Shown: positions 43,073 to 52,726, numbered from the stretch's first letter. The stretch is 64,000 nucleotides of DNA from Scardovia wiggsiae (GCF_051045985.1 NZ_CP157350.1:1116001-1180000); one strand, 5' to 3'. Notes: generated by a model not told the origin, from the letters alone. Numbers and translations are program-made.

Positions 43073-44959
43073 TCAATTTCCGTATTTCTCCGTATTAAAA
43101 TTCGGACCCGTATCTTCCATAAATTCCTGAAGCCCGAGCCACTCTTCCTCCAGCGCGGCAATCTCTGCTTCGATCCCGTGCAGCTGGACGTTAAGCCTGC
43201 TGAGGCCTTCATAGTCGCCGGGATCCCAGGCTGCCATCTGGTCCTCGATCCCTGTTCTGGAAGCATTGAGTTTATTGATTTTCCGTTCAATTGAACCTGC
43301 CCGCCTGGAAGCCTCGCGCTTAGCTGCCCGCAAAGCCTTCCCCCGGTCCCCATCCTGCCCCGGCGCTTCCCGGGATACCGCTGCCGAAGCACCAAGATGG
43401 CGGCTATTATCCGCAGAGCGGTCAAGCATATCGAAATAATCATTGATACCGCCCGGGAGATGGACGATCTTCCCGTTATCCAGAGCAAACTGCTGGTCAG
43501 TGACCCGCTCCAGCAAATAGCTGTCGTGGGATACGACAATAAGGGTGCCGGGCCAGGTATCCAGCAGGTCCTCCATAACGGCAAGCATATCCGTGTCAAG
43601 GTCATTGCCCGGTTCATCCATGATCAGGACATTCGGTTCGTCAAGAAGGATCAGCAGAAGCTGCATCCGCCTTTTCTGACCGCCCGACAGATCCCTGACC
43701 GGAGTCATAAGCTGCGCAGATCCAAACCCGAGCCTCTCCATAAGCTGCACCGGCGTCGTCTCTTTGCCGTCAACCAGATAGACCGACCTGTATCTGCCCA
43801 GCACTTCGTTGACTGTATACTCCCCCAGCCCCTCCAGCTCATCGAGGCGCTGCGAGAGCACGGCAAACTTGACAGTTTTGCCTATTTTGACACGCCCAGA
43901 GGAAGGTTCCAGTGACCCGTCAATGACATGGAGGAGGGTTGACTTCCCGGCACCGTTGGCGCCTACGATACCGAACCGGTCCCCCGGGCCGATAAGCCAT
44001 GTAATATCATCAAGCACTTTATGCCCGGAGCCACCGGGCGTTTCTCCGCCCGCACCGTTATTGCCGGGATACACTACTGACACACCCTCAAGGTCAACAA
44101 CCGTCTTGCCCAGCCGGGAGACCGCCATCTGCTTCAGCTGCAGGGTGTTGCGGGCGTCAGGGACATCAGTGATCAGTTCGCGGGCAGCCTTCACATGGAA
44201 CTTCTGTTTGGTTGAACGGGCCCGGGCACCTCTGGCAAGCCACGCCAGTTCTTTGCGGGCAAGATTGCGGCGTCTGGCTTCAGCTGCATCCGCCTGGCGG
44301 TCCCGCTCCACCCGCTGCTCGATATATGCGCTGTATCCCCCTTCAAAGGGGTCAATGCCCCCATCATGGACCTCCCACATATGGGTACAGACATCATCAA
44401 GGAACCATCGGTCGTGGGTGACCACCAGAAGCGCCCCGGCATTACGCTGCCACCGGTTCTTCAGATGCTCTGCCAGCCAGCGGATAGTCGCCATATCAAG
44501 ATGGTTCGTGGGCTCGTCGAGGAGGAGGATATCCCAATCCCTGAGCAGCAGCCGGGCCAGGTCCACGCGCCTGCGCTGCCCGCCCGACAGGCTGCCGATC
44601 CGGCTGTCAAGCCCGACACCGCTGAGCAGCGTTTCAACTATTTCCCGGGTATGCTGCCGGGACGCCCATTCATACTCTTCCTGCCCGCCAAGCGCAGCCT
44701 GCTGCACAGTATCGTTATCGTCCAGGCTGTCATACTGTTCAAGTATCCCCAGCGAAAGCCCGTTCCGCGCAGAAACACGTCCCGAATCCGGCTGCTGCGA
44801 TCCCGAAAGCAGATGGAGCACCGTAGTTTTGCCGTCACCGTTGCGCCCCACGATCCCGATACGGTCGCCCTCGTTAACGCCTACAGTCACATTGTCACAT
44901 ATACTTTTTGTAGCGCATGACAGGGAAACCTGTTCAAGCCCTATATCAAAAACCGGCAT
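43073..44959 (-). CDS. ABC-F family ATPase (Uup/EttA-like)
   Basis: A 628-residue soluble protein with two ABC domains and no membrane part. The first domain has GIVGRNGDGKTT and LSGGQRRRVDLARLLL; the second has GIVGANGAGKST and LSGGQKRRMQLLLILL. A basic inter-domain linker (about residues 235-285, EARRRNLARKELAWLARGAR) and a C-terminal coiled coil (SRRAGSIERKINKLNA to the end) are typical of Uup-type ABC-F proteins that act on ribosomes. Antibiotic resistance cannot be inferred. The start ATG overlaps the stop of the amidotransferase gene by one base (an alternative GTG is three bases earlier). Confidence 0.92.
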   Translation of the reverse strand: MPVFDIGLEQVSLSCATKSICDNVTVGVNEGDRIGIVGRNGDGKTTVLHLLSGSQQPDSGRVSARNGLSLGILEQYDSLDDNDTVQQAALGGQEEYEWASRQHTREIVETLLSGVGLDSRIGSLSGGQRRRVDLARLLLRDWDILLLDEPTNHLDMATIRWLAEHLKNRWQRNAGALLVVTHDRWFLDDVCTHMWEVHDGGIDPFEGGYSAYIEQRVERDRQADAAEARRRNLARKELAWLARGARARSTKQKFHVKAARELITDVPDARNTLQLKQMAVSRLGKTVVDLEGVSVVYPGNNGAGGETPGGSGHKVLDDITWLIGPGDRFGIVGANGAGKSTLLHVIDGSLEPSSGRVKIGKTVKFAVLSQRLDELEGLGEYTVNEVLGRYRSVYLVDGKETTPVQLMERLGFGSAQLMTPVRDLSGGQKRRMQLLLILLDEPNVLIMDEPGNDLDTDMLAVMEDLLDTWPGTLIVVSHDSYLLERVTDQQFALDNGKIVHLPGGINDYFDMLDRSADNSRHLGASAAVSREAPGQDGDRGKALRAAKREASRRAGSIERKINKLNASRTGIEDQMAAWDPGDYEGLSRLNVQLHGIEAEIAALEEEWLGLQEFMEDTGPNFNTEKYGN

Positions 44960-45678
44960 CACTCGTGATCCCTGGCAAAACTTGTGCAGCGCGCCGCAAA
45001 ACCCGAGAAGACCGTATCTGCAAGCACCTGGAGCGCGGGGGATTCTTTCTCAAAATCATCTTTCATGCGCGATATCTGCGATTTTTTAAGGTCCCCTGTC
45101 ATTTTCTTAGTATTGAGCCATTCCTCAAAAAGCATAGTATCAACCTCGAGATGGAACTGCAGTCCCAGGGCCGAACCGCAACGGAACGCCTGGTTTTTCG
45201 TTTTCTTCGTTGAGGCAATCACAGTCCCCCCATCGGGACAGCCAACAGTATCAGAATGCCAGTGCAGGACCGAGACCGGTTTCTTTCCCAGAGGAAGCCA
45301 TTCATCGCGCGAAACGCGGTCAACTGGGGCAAAGCCGAGCTCTGCCGCCCCTGCGGGTTTAAGCTTTGCGCCCAGGGCTGTTGCGATGATCTGATGCCCC
45401 AGGCATACGCCCAGCACAGGGATCCCGGCAGAAACAGCATCCCTCGCAAGCCTGGCTTCATCCCTGAGGCCAGGATATGCATCAAAATCCCTGGCCCCCA
45501 TAGGGCCGCCCATTATTACTATCCCTGCAATACCGCCAATATCCGGGAGATCAGCTTTCTTTTCTTTGGAAATATTAAGGACCGAATAATCCAGCCCGCT
45601 GTCTTCAAAAGCATATGCGATGCGGCCGGGCTTCTCCCACTCTACATGCTGAAAAATAATAATTTCAGATCGACCCAT
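44959..45678 (-). CDS. Class I glutamine amidotransferase-like protein
   Basis: A 239-residue stand-alone GATase1 domain related to GMP synthase amidotransferases. The nucleophile elbow is GVCLGHQIIA (Cys), and the His-x-Glu of the triad is in LQFHLEVD. The oxyanion region IMGGPMGARDFDAYPGL matches the family group often annotated as glutamine amidotransferase or gamma-glutamyl hydrolase. The natural substrate is unknown. It is divergent from cysS and translationally coupled to the ABC-F gene. Confidence 0.9.
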   Translation of the reverse strand: MGRSEIIIFQHVEWEKPGRIAYAFEDSGLDYSVLNISKEKKADLPDIGGIAGIVIMGGPMGARDFDAYPGLRDEARLARDAVSAGIPVLGVCLGHQIIATALGAKLKPAGAAELGFAPVDRVSRDEWLPLGKKPVSVLHWHSDTVGCPDGGTVIASTKKTKNQAFRCGSALGLQFHLEVDTMLFEEWLNTKKMTGDLKKSQISRMKDDFEKESPALQVLADTVFSGFAARCTSFARDHE

Positions 45679-45941
45679 AATCTTTCACCCATAATTCTAC
45701 TGTGCACAGGACATATTACACCACTGCGATGAAAATCTTCGGAAATCCGCAGAGAAGGTGACGGGAAAATAAAAGGATACAAGGAAAATGTTAAGGATAC
45801 AGGACGGCATCAGCCAGGTTGCCTCCATGAGGTAGAGTATGAGCAGACAAGTATACAGCCGCAACGGCTGCAGCACGATGCCGGCACCCGGAAAGGATGG
45901 ATGCACGGCACACATACGAACAGCGGAGGATCCCTGAGCTT

Positions 45942-47678
45942 ATGGCCAGCACAACCAATGGTTTGACTATCCACCCTGACACCGTACTCGCGAAGGCAGC
46001 GGAGCATATCCGCATCTATGACACTGCCCGCCACGGGACCGTTGATTTTACACCTATCGTCCCCGGGAAGGTCACTATGTACGTGTGCGGGGCAACAGTG
46101 CAGAGCTCCCCGCATATCGGGCATCTCAGGGCCGGTGTGGCTTTTGACGTTATCCGCCGCTGGCTGATGAAGCTTGGATACGAAGTCGTATTTGTACGCA
46201 ATGTTACCGATATTGACGACAAGATCCTGAACAGATCGGCCGCAGAAGGCCAGAACTGGTGGGCGCGCGCGCACTACTACGAGGATGAGTTCACAGATGC
46301 CTACAATGCCCTGGGGGTCCTTGCGCCCACTTATGAGCCGCGCGCAACCGGCCACATCACTGATATGGTCAGCCTTGTTGAACGGCTCATAGACCGCGGG
46401 CACGCTTACATAACCGCTAACGCTGACGGTACCCCTTCCGGGAACGTATATTTTGACGTACCCTCGTGGAAAGGATACGGCGCACTGACACACCAGGAAG
46501 GCGGCGTGCAGACAGGGGAAGCTGATGAGGCAGCCCGCGTTGCTGACGCCCTCGGCCCTTCAGTAGATGCCTCGGGTGAAGATAAATACAACCCCGCTGA
46601 TGCCGCTGATCAGTCGGAAGCTAAGCATGACCCGCGTGATTTCGCTTTATGGAAAGCTTCCAAAGATACAGACCCCAGTACTGCACGATGGGAAACCCCT
46701 TTCGGCACAGGGCGCCCGGGATGGCATCTGGAATGCTCCGCTATGAGCAGGCGGTATCTGGGCGATGATTTCGATATCCACGGCGGCGGGCTTGACCTGC
46801 GTTTCCCCCATCATGAGAATGAAATAGCACAGTCCCGTGCTGCCGGATGGGGATTTGCTCACCACTGGATGCATTCTGCATGGGTGACACAAAAAGGCGA
46901 AAAGATGAGCAAATCGCTGGGGAACGGCTTATCTGTCGGATCCATACTGTCCAGCCATACCCCGTGGGTCGCCCGGTACGCCCTGGCAGCCGTCCAATAC
47001 CGATCCATGCTGGAGTGGAGCGCTCAAACACTACAGGAAGCCGAAAGCGCATACAGCCGGATCATGAATTTCCTTGAACACGCTGCTGCGGCAGCAGTCC
47101 GGCCTACCCGCGAAGAGGTGCTTGCCGTAGGCGCTGACGACTTGCCTGAAAGCTTCACACGCGCCATGAATGACGATTTCAGCGTTTCGGGCGCAATCGC
47201 AGTAATATTCAGCGAGATCCGCAGAGGGAATACGCTAATGGCCAGCATGGCGTCAGCCGCCGGCACCGGCAGCCGGAAGGAGTCAGAGAGCGGAACACCG
47301 GGCAGCCTGAACAGCGATCTGGAAAATACGGTACTGTCTGTGCGGGCTATGCTTGATGTTCTCGGATTAGACCCTCTGGATCCCCAGTGGCTCCCCGGCG
47401 GGAATAGTTTTGCTGCCGCTGCTTCCTTCACCGGTGGCCAGCTGTCATCCGTGCGGGAATCTTCCCCTGTCCCTTCGCAGGCAGCTTATCCTTCCCCTGC
47501 ATCTTCCCCGTCACGGGCCGCCCAGGTTTTGAACACTCTTGTTTCCGCGCAGCTCAGGGAACGCGAAGAAGCCCGGAGATCCAAGGATTTTACCCGCGCG
47601 GATGCTATTCGCGATATGCTCGCAGAAGCAGGTATCACTATTGAAGATACCCCGCACGGCCCTGCATGGAAACTTTAG
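45942..47678 (+). CDS. cysS: Cysteinyl-tRNA synthetase
   Basis: Charges tRNA-Cys. The class I motifs are SPHIGHLRAGVAFDV (HIGH) and KGEKMSKSLGN (KMSKS). Zinc ligands include Cys in YVCGATVQ, GWHLECSAM and HHENEIAQS. At about 578 residues it is longer than the usual 460. The extra parts are an acidic insert in the Rossmann domain (about 200-225, GPSVDASGEDKYNPADAADQ) and a Ser/Pro-rich stretch of about 50 residues before the final helix. The ATG at 45942 is the likely start; the spacing to GGAGGA is long. ffh follows 32 bp later. Confidence 0.95.
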   Translation: MASTTNGLTIHPDTVLAKAAEHIRIYDTARHGTVDFTPIVPGKVTMYVCGATVQSSPHIGHLRAGVAFDVIRRWLMKLGYEVVFVRNVTDIDDKILNRSAAEGQNWWARAHYYEDEFTDAYNALGVLAPTYEPRATGHITDMVSLVERLIDRGHAYITANADGTPSGNVYFDVPSWKGYGALTHQEGGVQTGEADEAARVADALGPSVDASGEDKYNPADAADQSEAKHDPRDFALWKASKDTDPSTARWETPFGTGRPGWHLECSAMSRRYLGDDFDIHGGGLDLRFPHHENEIAQSRAAGWGFAHHWMHSAWVTQKGEKMSKSLGNGLSVGSILSSHTPWVARYALAAVQYRSMLEWSAQTLQEAESAYSRIMNFLEHAAAAAVRPTREEVLAVGADDLPESFTRAMNDDFSVSGAIAVIFSEIRRGNTLMASMASAAGTGSRKESESGTPGSLNSDLENTVLSVRAMLDVLGLDPLDPQWLPGGNSFAAAASFTGGQLSSVRESSPVPSQAAYPSPASSPSRAAQVLNTLVSAQLREREEARRSKDFTRADAIRDMLAEAGITIEDTPHGPAWKL

Positions 47679-47710
47679 AAATTCCCCTCTCTATCTTAAA
47701 ATAAAGGATT

Positions 47711-49339
47711 ATGGCAGCATTTAGTTCACTCACAGACCGTCTGACCGGGGCGTTCAAGCATCTTCGGTCTAAAGGGAAACTCTCAGAATCAGATATTGAC
47801 GGTACGGTCCGCGAAATCCGCCGTGCGCTTCTTGACGCTGATGTTTCGCTGGACGTCGTCAAAAGCTTTACTGCGCGGGTGCGCGAGAGGGCTCTCGCAG
47901 AAGAAGTCTCGCAGGCCCTAAACCCTGCGCAGCAGGTAGTATCGATCGTTAATGATGAGCTGACCGAAATACTGGGGGCCAATGTAGACCGCCCCCTTAA
48001 TTTCGCCAAAAACCCTCCTACAATCATCATGCTGGCAGGCCTCCAAGGTGCCGGCAAGACAACGCTTGCAGGGAAACTCGGGTATTGGCTGAAAGACCTT
48101 GGGCATACGCCTATGCTTGTAGCTGCCGATCTTCAGCGGCCTAACGCCGTGACCCAGCTCCAGGTTGTCGGCGAGCGCGCCGGGGTGCCGGTTTATGCGC
48201 CTGAGCCCGGGGTACAGTCAGGAAGCTCGGATGTCGTCCCTGCCGGGCTTGCGGCCGGAGATCCTGTCAAAGTCGCCAAGGATTCCATCGACGTTGCCCG
48301 CCAGAAGCTTTATGACACAGTGATCATTGATACTGCAGGCCGCCTTGGCGTTGACGAAGAGCTTATGCGCCAGGCCCGCAATATACGCGATGCTGTTGAT
48401 CCTGATGAGATCCTTTTCGTTATTGATGCCATGATAGGCCAGGATGCTGTCGCTACAGCGGAAGCCTTCAATGAAGGTGTTGATTTTACAGGCGTCGTCC
48501 TGTCAAAGATCGATGGCGATGCCCGAGGCGGTGCCGCTTTGTCGGTGGCGTCAGTTACCGGCAAGCCTATCCTTTTCTCCTCAACAGGCGAAGGGCTCAA
48601 AGATTTTGAGGTCTTCCACCCCGACCGCATGGCTTCCCGCATCCTCGACATGGGTGATGTCCTTACCCTTATTGAACAGGCGCAGAAACAGTTTGATGAG
48701 CAGGAAGCCCGCGAAGCTGCAGAAAAAATGGCCGAAGGCACTTTCGGCCTGGATGATTTCCTAAGCCAGCTTCAGCAGGTGCGGCAGCTTGGTTCAATGA
48801 AGAAACTCCTGGGTATGATACCGGGTATGTCGCAGTACCGGCAGGCGATCGACCAGTTCGATGAAAAGGAGGTCGACCGCACTGAGGCTATTATCCATTC
48901 CATGACGCCTGAGGAACGCCGCAACCCGCAGATACTGGACGGAAGCCGCAGGGCACGGATTGCTTACGGCTCAGGCGTCACAGTATCAGCAGTAAACGGG
49001 CTTCTTGACCGGTTCAGCCAGGCTGCAAAAATGATGAAGCGGATGTCAGGCAGCAGTATGCCGGGTATAGGCAATAGCAATTCCCCGCGTAAGAACAAAA
49101 AGAATAAGAAAAAGAACCGGAACAGGTCAGGACGTTCAGGGAACCCCATGAAACGTGAAGCTGAGGAAAAAGCCCTGAGGGAAAAACTGGGCGGGCATAA
49201 AGGCGGCAGCGGGTCTTCTTTCATGAAGAAACCGCAGCCCGGCCAGCTCCCAGGCGGATTGGGTACAGGGCTTGGTCAGGATCTTGACAACGTTGATCTG
49301 GGCAATCTTGGTAACCTCAATATCCCCGGGCTCACCTGA
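47711..49339 (+). CDS. ffh: Signal recognition particle GTPase Ffh (SRP54)
   Basis: Binds signal sequences of nascent membrane proteins with 4.5S RNA and delivers ribosomes to FtsY. The N-domain begins SSLTDRLTGAFKHLRSKGKLSE. G-domain motifs are GLQGAGKTTLAGKLG, DTAGRLGVDEEL and LSKIDGDARGGAAL. The methionine-rich M-domain covers about 330-450 (MKKLLGMIPGMSQY, MKRMSGSSMPG), followed by a basic and then Gly-rich tail. Start ATG has AAAGGA upstream. The tail of about 90 residues is longer than in E. coli but usual in actinobacteria. Confidence 0.97.
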   Translation: MAAFSSLTDRLTGAFKHLRSKGKLSESDIDGTVREIRRALLDADVSLDVVKSFTARVRERALAEEVSQALNPAQQVVSIVNDELTEILGANVDRPLNFAKNPPTIIMLAGLQGAGKTTLAGKLGYWLKDLGHTPMLVAADLQRPNAVTQLQVVGERAGVPVYAPEPGVQSGSSDVVPAGLAAGDPVKVAKDSIDVARQKLYDTVIIDTAGRLGVDEELMRQARNIRDAVDPDEILFVIDAMIGQDAVATAEAFNEGVDFTGVVLSKIDGDARGGAALSVASVTGKPILFSSTGEGLKDFEVFHPDRMASRILDMGDVLTLIEQAQKQFDEQEAREAAEKMAEGTFGLDDFLSQLQQVRQLGSMKKLLGMIPGMSQYRQAIDQFDEKEVDRTEAIIHSMTPEERRNPQILDGSRRARIAYGSGVTVSAVNGLLDRFSQAAKMMKRMSGSSMPGIGNSNSPRKNKKNKKKNRNRSGRSGNPMKREAEEKALREKLGGHKGGSGSSFMKKPQPGQLPGGLGTGLGQDLDNVDLGNLGNLNIPGLT

Positions 49340-49562
49340 GCCTCATGGAAAAGAGGCCTCCAGGCTCTTACCTTTCTGCATATCTGCGGGGGATCATGGA
49401 GGGATACCGGATTCCTCGATACTCAGGGGCCTCGGAGGCGCCTGAGATGCCCGGAGCCCCAGGGTATCTGAGGCATTGAGATACCCATGCTATCCAAAAA
49501 TATCCATGGCATCCAAGGCAGTTACCGCAGGCCACCATACTGTCCACAAATTAAGGAGGATA

Positions 49563-50735
49563 ATGGCTGCTCAACAGGGAAACTCTTCCGCATCAAGCAC
49601 AGCGCAATACTATAACAGCTACAATCCATCCGGGGCTTCCAAACGTCCATCCGGGAAGAAATCAAGAAAAAGGAAAAGGAGCTCTATGATTCTGTGGATA
49701 CTTCTTATCATCATTGTTTTATGGATGTGCCTGCACTTTTTGCCTGAGCGTTTCAGCTACCTTAGGCCAGTACCCGAAGCAACTGCCCTTATCCCCCTGC
49801 TGATCGTACCGCTGCTGGTCATCCTTGCTATTGCACTCGCACGGCGTTCGTGGGGGCAATCCCTGGTCTCTTTCCTCCTGATCGCTATTGAAACCGTATG
49901 GTCAGTCGGCTATTTTACTGAGATCCCCCAGCCCCTGAACCCGATTCTGGCACTGCCCCGGCAGACAGTATCAAACGCAGTATCTGACGGGACTCCCGAT
50001 TCGGAAGCAAGCTCGCTGAGCAACCCCTCAGCCGTAACCGTGATGACTATAAATGCGCGCTATGGGCAGGCGGACACCGGAAGCATCGTACAGGCCATTA
50101 AGACGAACCACGTTGATGTACTGTGCGTTCAGGAGGCAACCGATTCTTTCATTGACCGTATGGGAGCCGCCGGGATCTCAGATGAGCTCCCCTTCCTGCA
50201 GTCCGGCGCAAAAACCGGCCGGGACAACGGCGGCTTCAATGCTGTCTGGACACGTAAACAGCCTGCCGAGCAGCATGATAAATCGGTCCAGTCCGAATCT
50301 TCCCAAATACCGACAGCCGTAGTATCCGTTAACGGGCATAACGTCCTTTTCGGCAGCACCCATCCAAAATCGCCCCAGCGCGGCGGCGAATCATGGCGGA
50401 ACAGCATAAATGCCTTGAAAAGCTTTGCGCAGGTCAATAATCCTTCCCTGGGTATTTCCACCCATATTGAAGCTACTGTAATTGCCGGAGATATGAACTC
50501 CGGGATCCATCACTCTGTTTTCCGCAATATCCTCAGCAGCGGGCTGACTGATGCTTCCTACAACCTCCATAAGGGGATACACCCCACCTTCCCAGCCTCC
50601 TGGCCCCTGGTGCCGTCACTGATTGAGATAGATCACGTGCTTTACTCGGGTCCTGTCCGGGCAGCCACCGTCAAATCGCTGGTTATACCGCGGACGGATC
50701 ACCGTGCCCTTGTCTCAACACTGATCGTAGGGTAA
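49563..50735 (+). CDS. Membrane-anchored endonuclease/exonuclease/phosphatase-fold protein
   Basis: A 390-residue protein. The N-terminal 40 residues are polar and basic, followed by three hydrophobic helices (about 42-135), then an EEP-fold domain outside the membrane. EEP landmarks are TVMTINARYGQAD, DVLCVQEATDSF (metal-binding Glu), VIAGDMNSGI (the GDxN motif) and IDHVLYSG with the final TDHRALVSTLIV (catalytic His). Relatives include nucleases, sphingomyelinase-like and phosphoinositide phosphatases; the substrate is open. AAGGAGG precedes the ATG. Confidence 0.9.
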   Translation: MAAQQGNSSASSTAQYYNSYNPSGASKRPSGKKSRKRKRSSMILWILLIIIVLWMCLHFLPERFSYLRPVPEATALIPLLIVPLLVILAIALARRSWGQSLVSFLLIAIETVWSVGYFTEIPQPLNPILALPRQTVSNAVSDGTPDSEASSLSNPSAVTVMTINARYGQADTGSIVQAIKTNHVDVLCVQEATDSFIDRMGAAGISDELPFLQSGAKTGRDNGGFNAVWTRKQPAEQHDKSVQSESSQIPTAVVSVNGHNVLFGSTHPKSPQRGGESWRNSINALKSFAQVNNPSLGISTHIEATVIAGDMNSGIHHSVFRNILSSGLTDASYNLHKGIHPTFPASWPLVPSLIEIDHVLYSGPVRAATVKSLVIPRTDHRALVSTLIVG

Positions 50736-50756
50736 CTTAGTAGGATAACTGGCGGG

Positions 50757-50850
50757 AGTGCTTTTCATGCCCTGTCCACACACAAAAATATCATGCTAAT
50801 ACAATGCGTTCAACATTAGAAGTGCTTTTCACGCCTCTCCCACACACAAA
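50757..50850. repeat. Two direct repeats, 64-bp period
   Basis: AGTGCTTTTCATGCCCTGTC...CACACACAAAA (50757-50786) recurs as AGTGCTTTTCACGCCTCTCC...CACACACAAAA (50821-50850). The repeats lie just behind the EEP-fold gene; no function is evident. Confidence 0.75.
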
Positions 50851-51114
50851 AGCATCCGCATGGTTACATGACTGGCTATCCTGCTGCCGTGCTGCCCAAC
50901 TGCCCGGAAATCCCCAAAAATAACCGGCTGCCCGGATAACCAATTGCTTGAATATGTGTCTATTCAGCTGCCTGTCCTGCCGGCATCAGCCGGCAGCCCC
51001 TCCTTCAATATAAGCATCTATAGCGGCCCCTCCTTCCCCTCCTTATACCCTTCCTCCCCTATCCGTACTCCTGCCTATAAATACCGGGTCTCCTCTACAT
51101 CTATACAGATACAG

Positions 51115-51151
51115 ATCAATAAATAAAGGGCAGACCTGAAACAGGCCTGCC
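51115..51151 (-). terminator. Terminator of the rpsP-khpA operon
   Basis: On the minus strand GGGCAGGCCT, a short loop and AGGTCTGCCC (one G-U pair) are followed by TTTATTTATTG. It lies 31 bp after the khpA stop. Confidence 0.85.
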
Positions 51152-51181
51152 CCGCAGAAATTTAATGCTTATTAATGCTTA

Positions 51182-51415
51182 TTACGGTCGCGCATCCATA
51201 ATATCAACGCGGACACTGTGATCGGCAATCGCCTGGATCACTGTGCGGATCGCTGTAGCTGTGCGCCCGTGGCGCCCAATAACACGGCCGATATCTTCAG
51301 AGTTGACGCGGACGCGGATAAGTTCGCCTCGCTGATTCTGATATGACCGGACCGACACGTCATCGGGGAAATCAACTATACCGCGAATCAGATGTTCAAT
51401 CGCCTCAGTAAGCAT
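51182..51415 (-). CDS. khpA: KH-domain RNA-binding protein
   Basis: A 77-residue single KH domain with the RNA-binding loop IGRHGRTATAIRTV (GxxG). KhpA pairs with KhpB/Jag in many Gram-positives and affects cell length and mRNA control. It starts two bases after the rpsP stop, the usual rpsP-khpA arrangement. Confidence 0.95.
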   Translation of the reverse strand: MLTEAIEHLIRGIVDFPDDVSVRSYQNQRGELIRVRVNSEDIGRVIGRHGRTATAIRTVIQAIADHSVRVDIMDARP

Positions 51416-51417
51416 AT

Positions 51418-51933
51418 CTACTCAGCCTTTTCCTCAGATGAAGATTCTTCTGCGGATTCGGCAGAACTGTCGGCTGCCTCAGCCTCAGCCTCAGATTCAG
51501 ACGATTCCGCTTCCTTCGCCGCTGCCTCTGCTGCAGCTTTAGCTTCTTCCTCAGCTTTAGCCTTAGCTTCGGACTTCGCAGCTTTAAGCTTCTGTGCCTT
51601 ATCATCGGCAGCTTTAATGCGTGCCTCTGCATCAGGTCCGTCTTCCGCGGTCTTCAACGTGCCCTCAGCACCGGGAAGGCCTTTGAACTTCTGCCAGTCT
51701 CCCGTGATCTTGAGCAGCTTTACAACAGGTTCGGAAGGCTGAGCGCCTACACCAAGCCAGTACTGTGCCCGCTCAGAATCTATCTGGATCAGCGACGGCT
51801 GCTTGTTCGGATCGTATATGCCGATCTGTTCGATCACCTTGCCATCGCGCTTTTTGCGCGAATCAGCAATTACTACGCGATAGAAAGCATAAAACTTCCT
51901 ACCCATACGCTTTAAACGAATACGTGTTGCCAA
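51418..51933 (-). CDS. rpsP: 30S ribosomal protein S16 with long acidic/Ala-rich tail, TTG start
   Basis: Assembly protein of the small subunit. The conserved start (M)ATRIRLKRMGRKFYAFYRVV is encoded from TTG at 51933, seven bases after AAGGAG; no ATG or GTG is available at that point, and the longer frame adds 42 unrelated residues. The S16 domain is complete in the first 90 residues. A further 80 residues of Ala, Glu, Ser and Lys follow, similar in kind to S16 tails in other bifidobacteria. khpA is coupled downstream. Confidence 0.93.
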   Translation of the reverse strand: MATRIRLKRMGRKFYAFYRVVIADSRKKRDGKVIEQIGIYDPNKQPSLIQIDSERAQYWLGVGAQPSEPVVKLLKITGDWQKFKGLPGAEGTLKTAEDGPDAEARIKAADDKAQKLKAAKSEAKAKAEEEAKAAAEAAAKEAESSESEAEAEAADSSAESAEESSSEEKAE

Positions 51934-52146
51934 AATGGCTCTCCTTGTATCTTTCGGGGCGCACATGCCGCTGATTATGTGGGGCATAATCCGTGTCACA
52001 TGCATGAACCCACGCCATCGGGTTTTGAGGGCCCCCTCAGGCGCGATAACAAAAGTCAATTATAGGCGTACTCGTGGATTTTCTGCCGCTACATGCCAGT
52101 CTTTCCGGGTAGAATGCCTGGCTTACTGTAGCCCGCCGCAGCACGG

Positions 52147-52224
52147 CTCACCCAACTCGCAGATACAAAATGGCAACCGGCCCAGGCTCTTATAACTACA
52201 AAATATATCTGCGGGTTGGGTGAG
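52147..52224 (+). repeat. 77-bp inverted-repeat family, copy D (78 bp)
   Basis: Ends are CTCACCCAACTCGCAGATAC and, as reverse complement, CTCACCCAACCCGCAGATAT, an 18 of 20 match. The interior of about 38 bp is unrelated to copies B and C. Transcribed, the ends would form a long stem without a U-run. Confidence 0.92.
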
Positions 52225-52442
52225 CAGGTATCAGGCGAGGGAGCGTCGAGCGGAAGGCGGTACGATATCCGTCAAAATATAAACGGAGAACATCGCTACC
52301 ACACGCCGCGAGATATATCATCCTCCTGCTTACAATCTGAAAGCGGATCATGGGCACAAACCAAAGAACCGCTGATCTGATATCAACGCCGGATACTTCT
52401 CAGGTACCCAGCCCCGCCTCCCTGCCCAGCTTTCCACTCTGC

Positions 52443-52519
52443 CTCACCCAACCCGCAGATACTTTTATCGGAACCGCGGAAACAATCGAAATCCATTTCA
52501 TATCTCTGCGTTGGGTGAG
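52443..52519 (+). repeat. 77-bp inverted-repeat family, copy E
   Basis: The left end is CTCACCCAACCCGCAGATAC and the right end, as reverse complement, is CTCACCCAACGCAGAGATAT. Flanks are GC-rich (CTGC at the left, GCGGGG at the right) without a clear target duplication. The right half of the interior resembles truncated copy A. Confidence 0.92.
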
Positions 52520-52726
52520 GCGGGGCGAAGAATAACCAGAGATACGGCCGGAGAAAGCGACAGAAAACATGACCGGGGAAACGGATAGGGAAACGGCCCG
52601 AGGAACAACTGGAGAAGAGAAACAGCCCAAAACAACCAGAGCAACGATCTGGCAACATTGCCATAACACGCCGCTTCACAGCACGTTACCGCCGCATATC
52701 ACTGTCCGGCAGTATTTTAATGGACG

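Larger units (their letters stand above)
50736..51181. other. Spacer with direct repeats between convergent genes
   Basis: 446 bp without a gene. About 30-bp direct repeats start at 50757 and 50821 (see separate entry). A C/T-rich stretch at 50980-51060 resembles other spacers, and the khpA terminator lies at the end. Confidence 0.5.
51934..52726. other. Spacer between trmD and rpsP holding two hairpin repeats
   Basis: 793 bp without a gene, in a place where rimM, trmD, rpsP and khpA are often in one operon. It holds repeat copies D and E, 218 bp apart. The rpsP promoter is probably within the first 200 bp. No other gene or RNA is recognised. Confidence 0.6.

Noticed and set aside
43073..44959. 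Antibiotic resistance ABC-F gene
   Set aside because: Motifs and C-terminal coiled coil fit Uup-type housekeeping ABC-F proteins; no resistance-specific feature can be seen.
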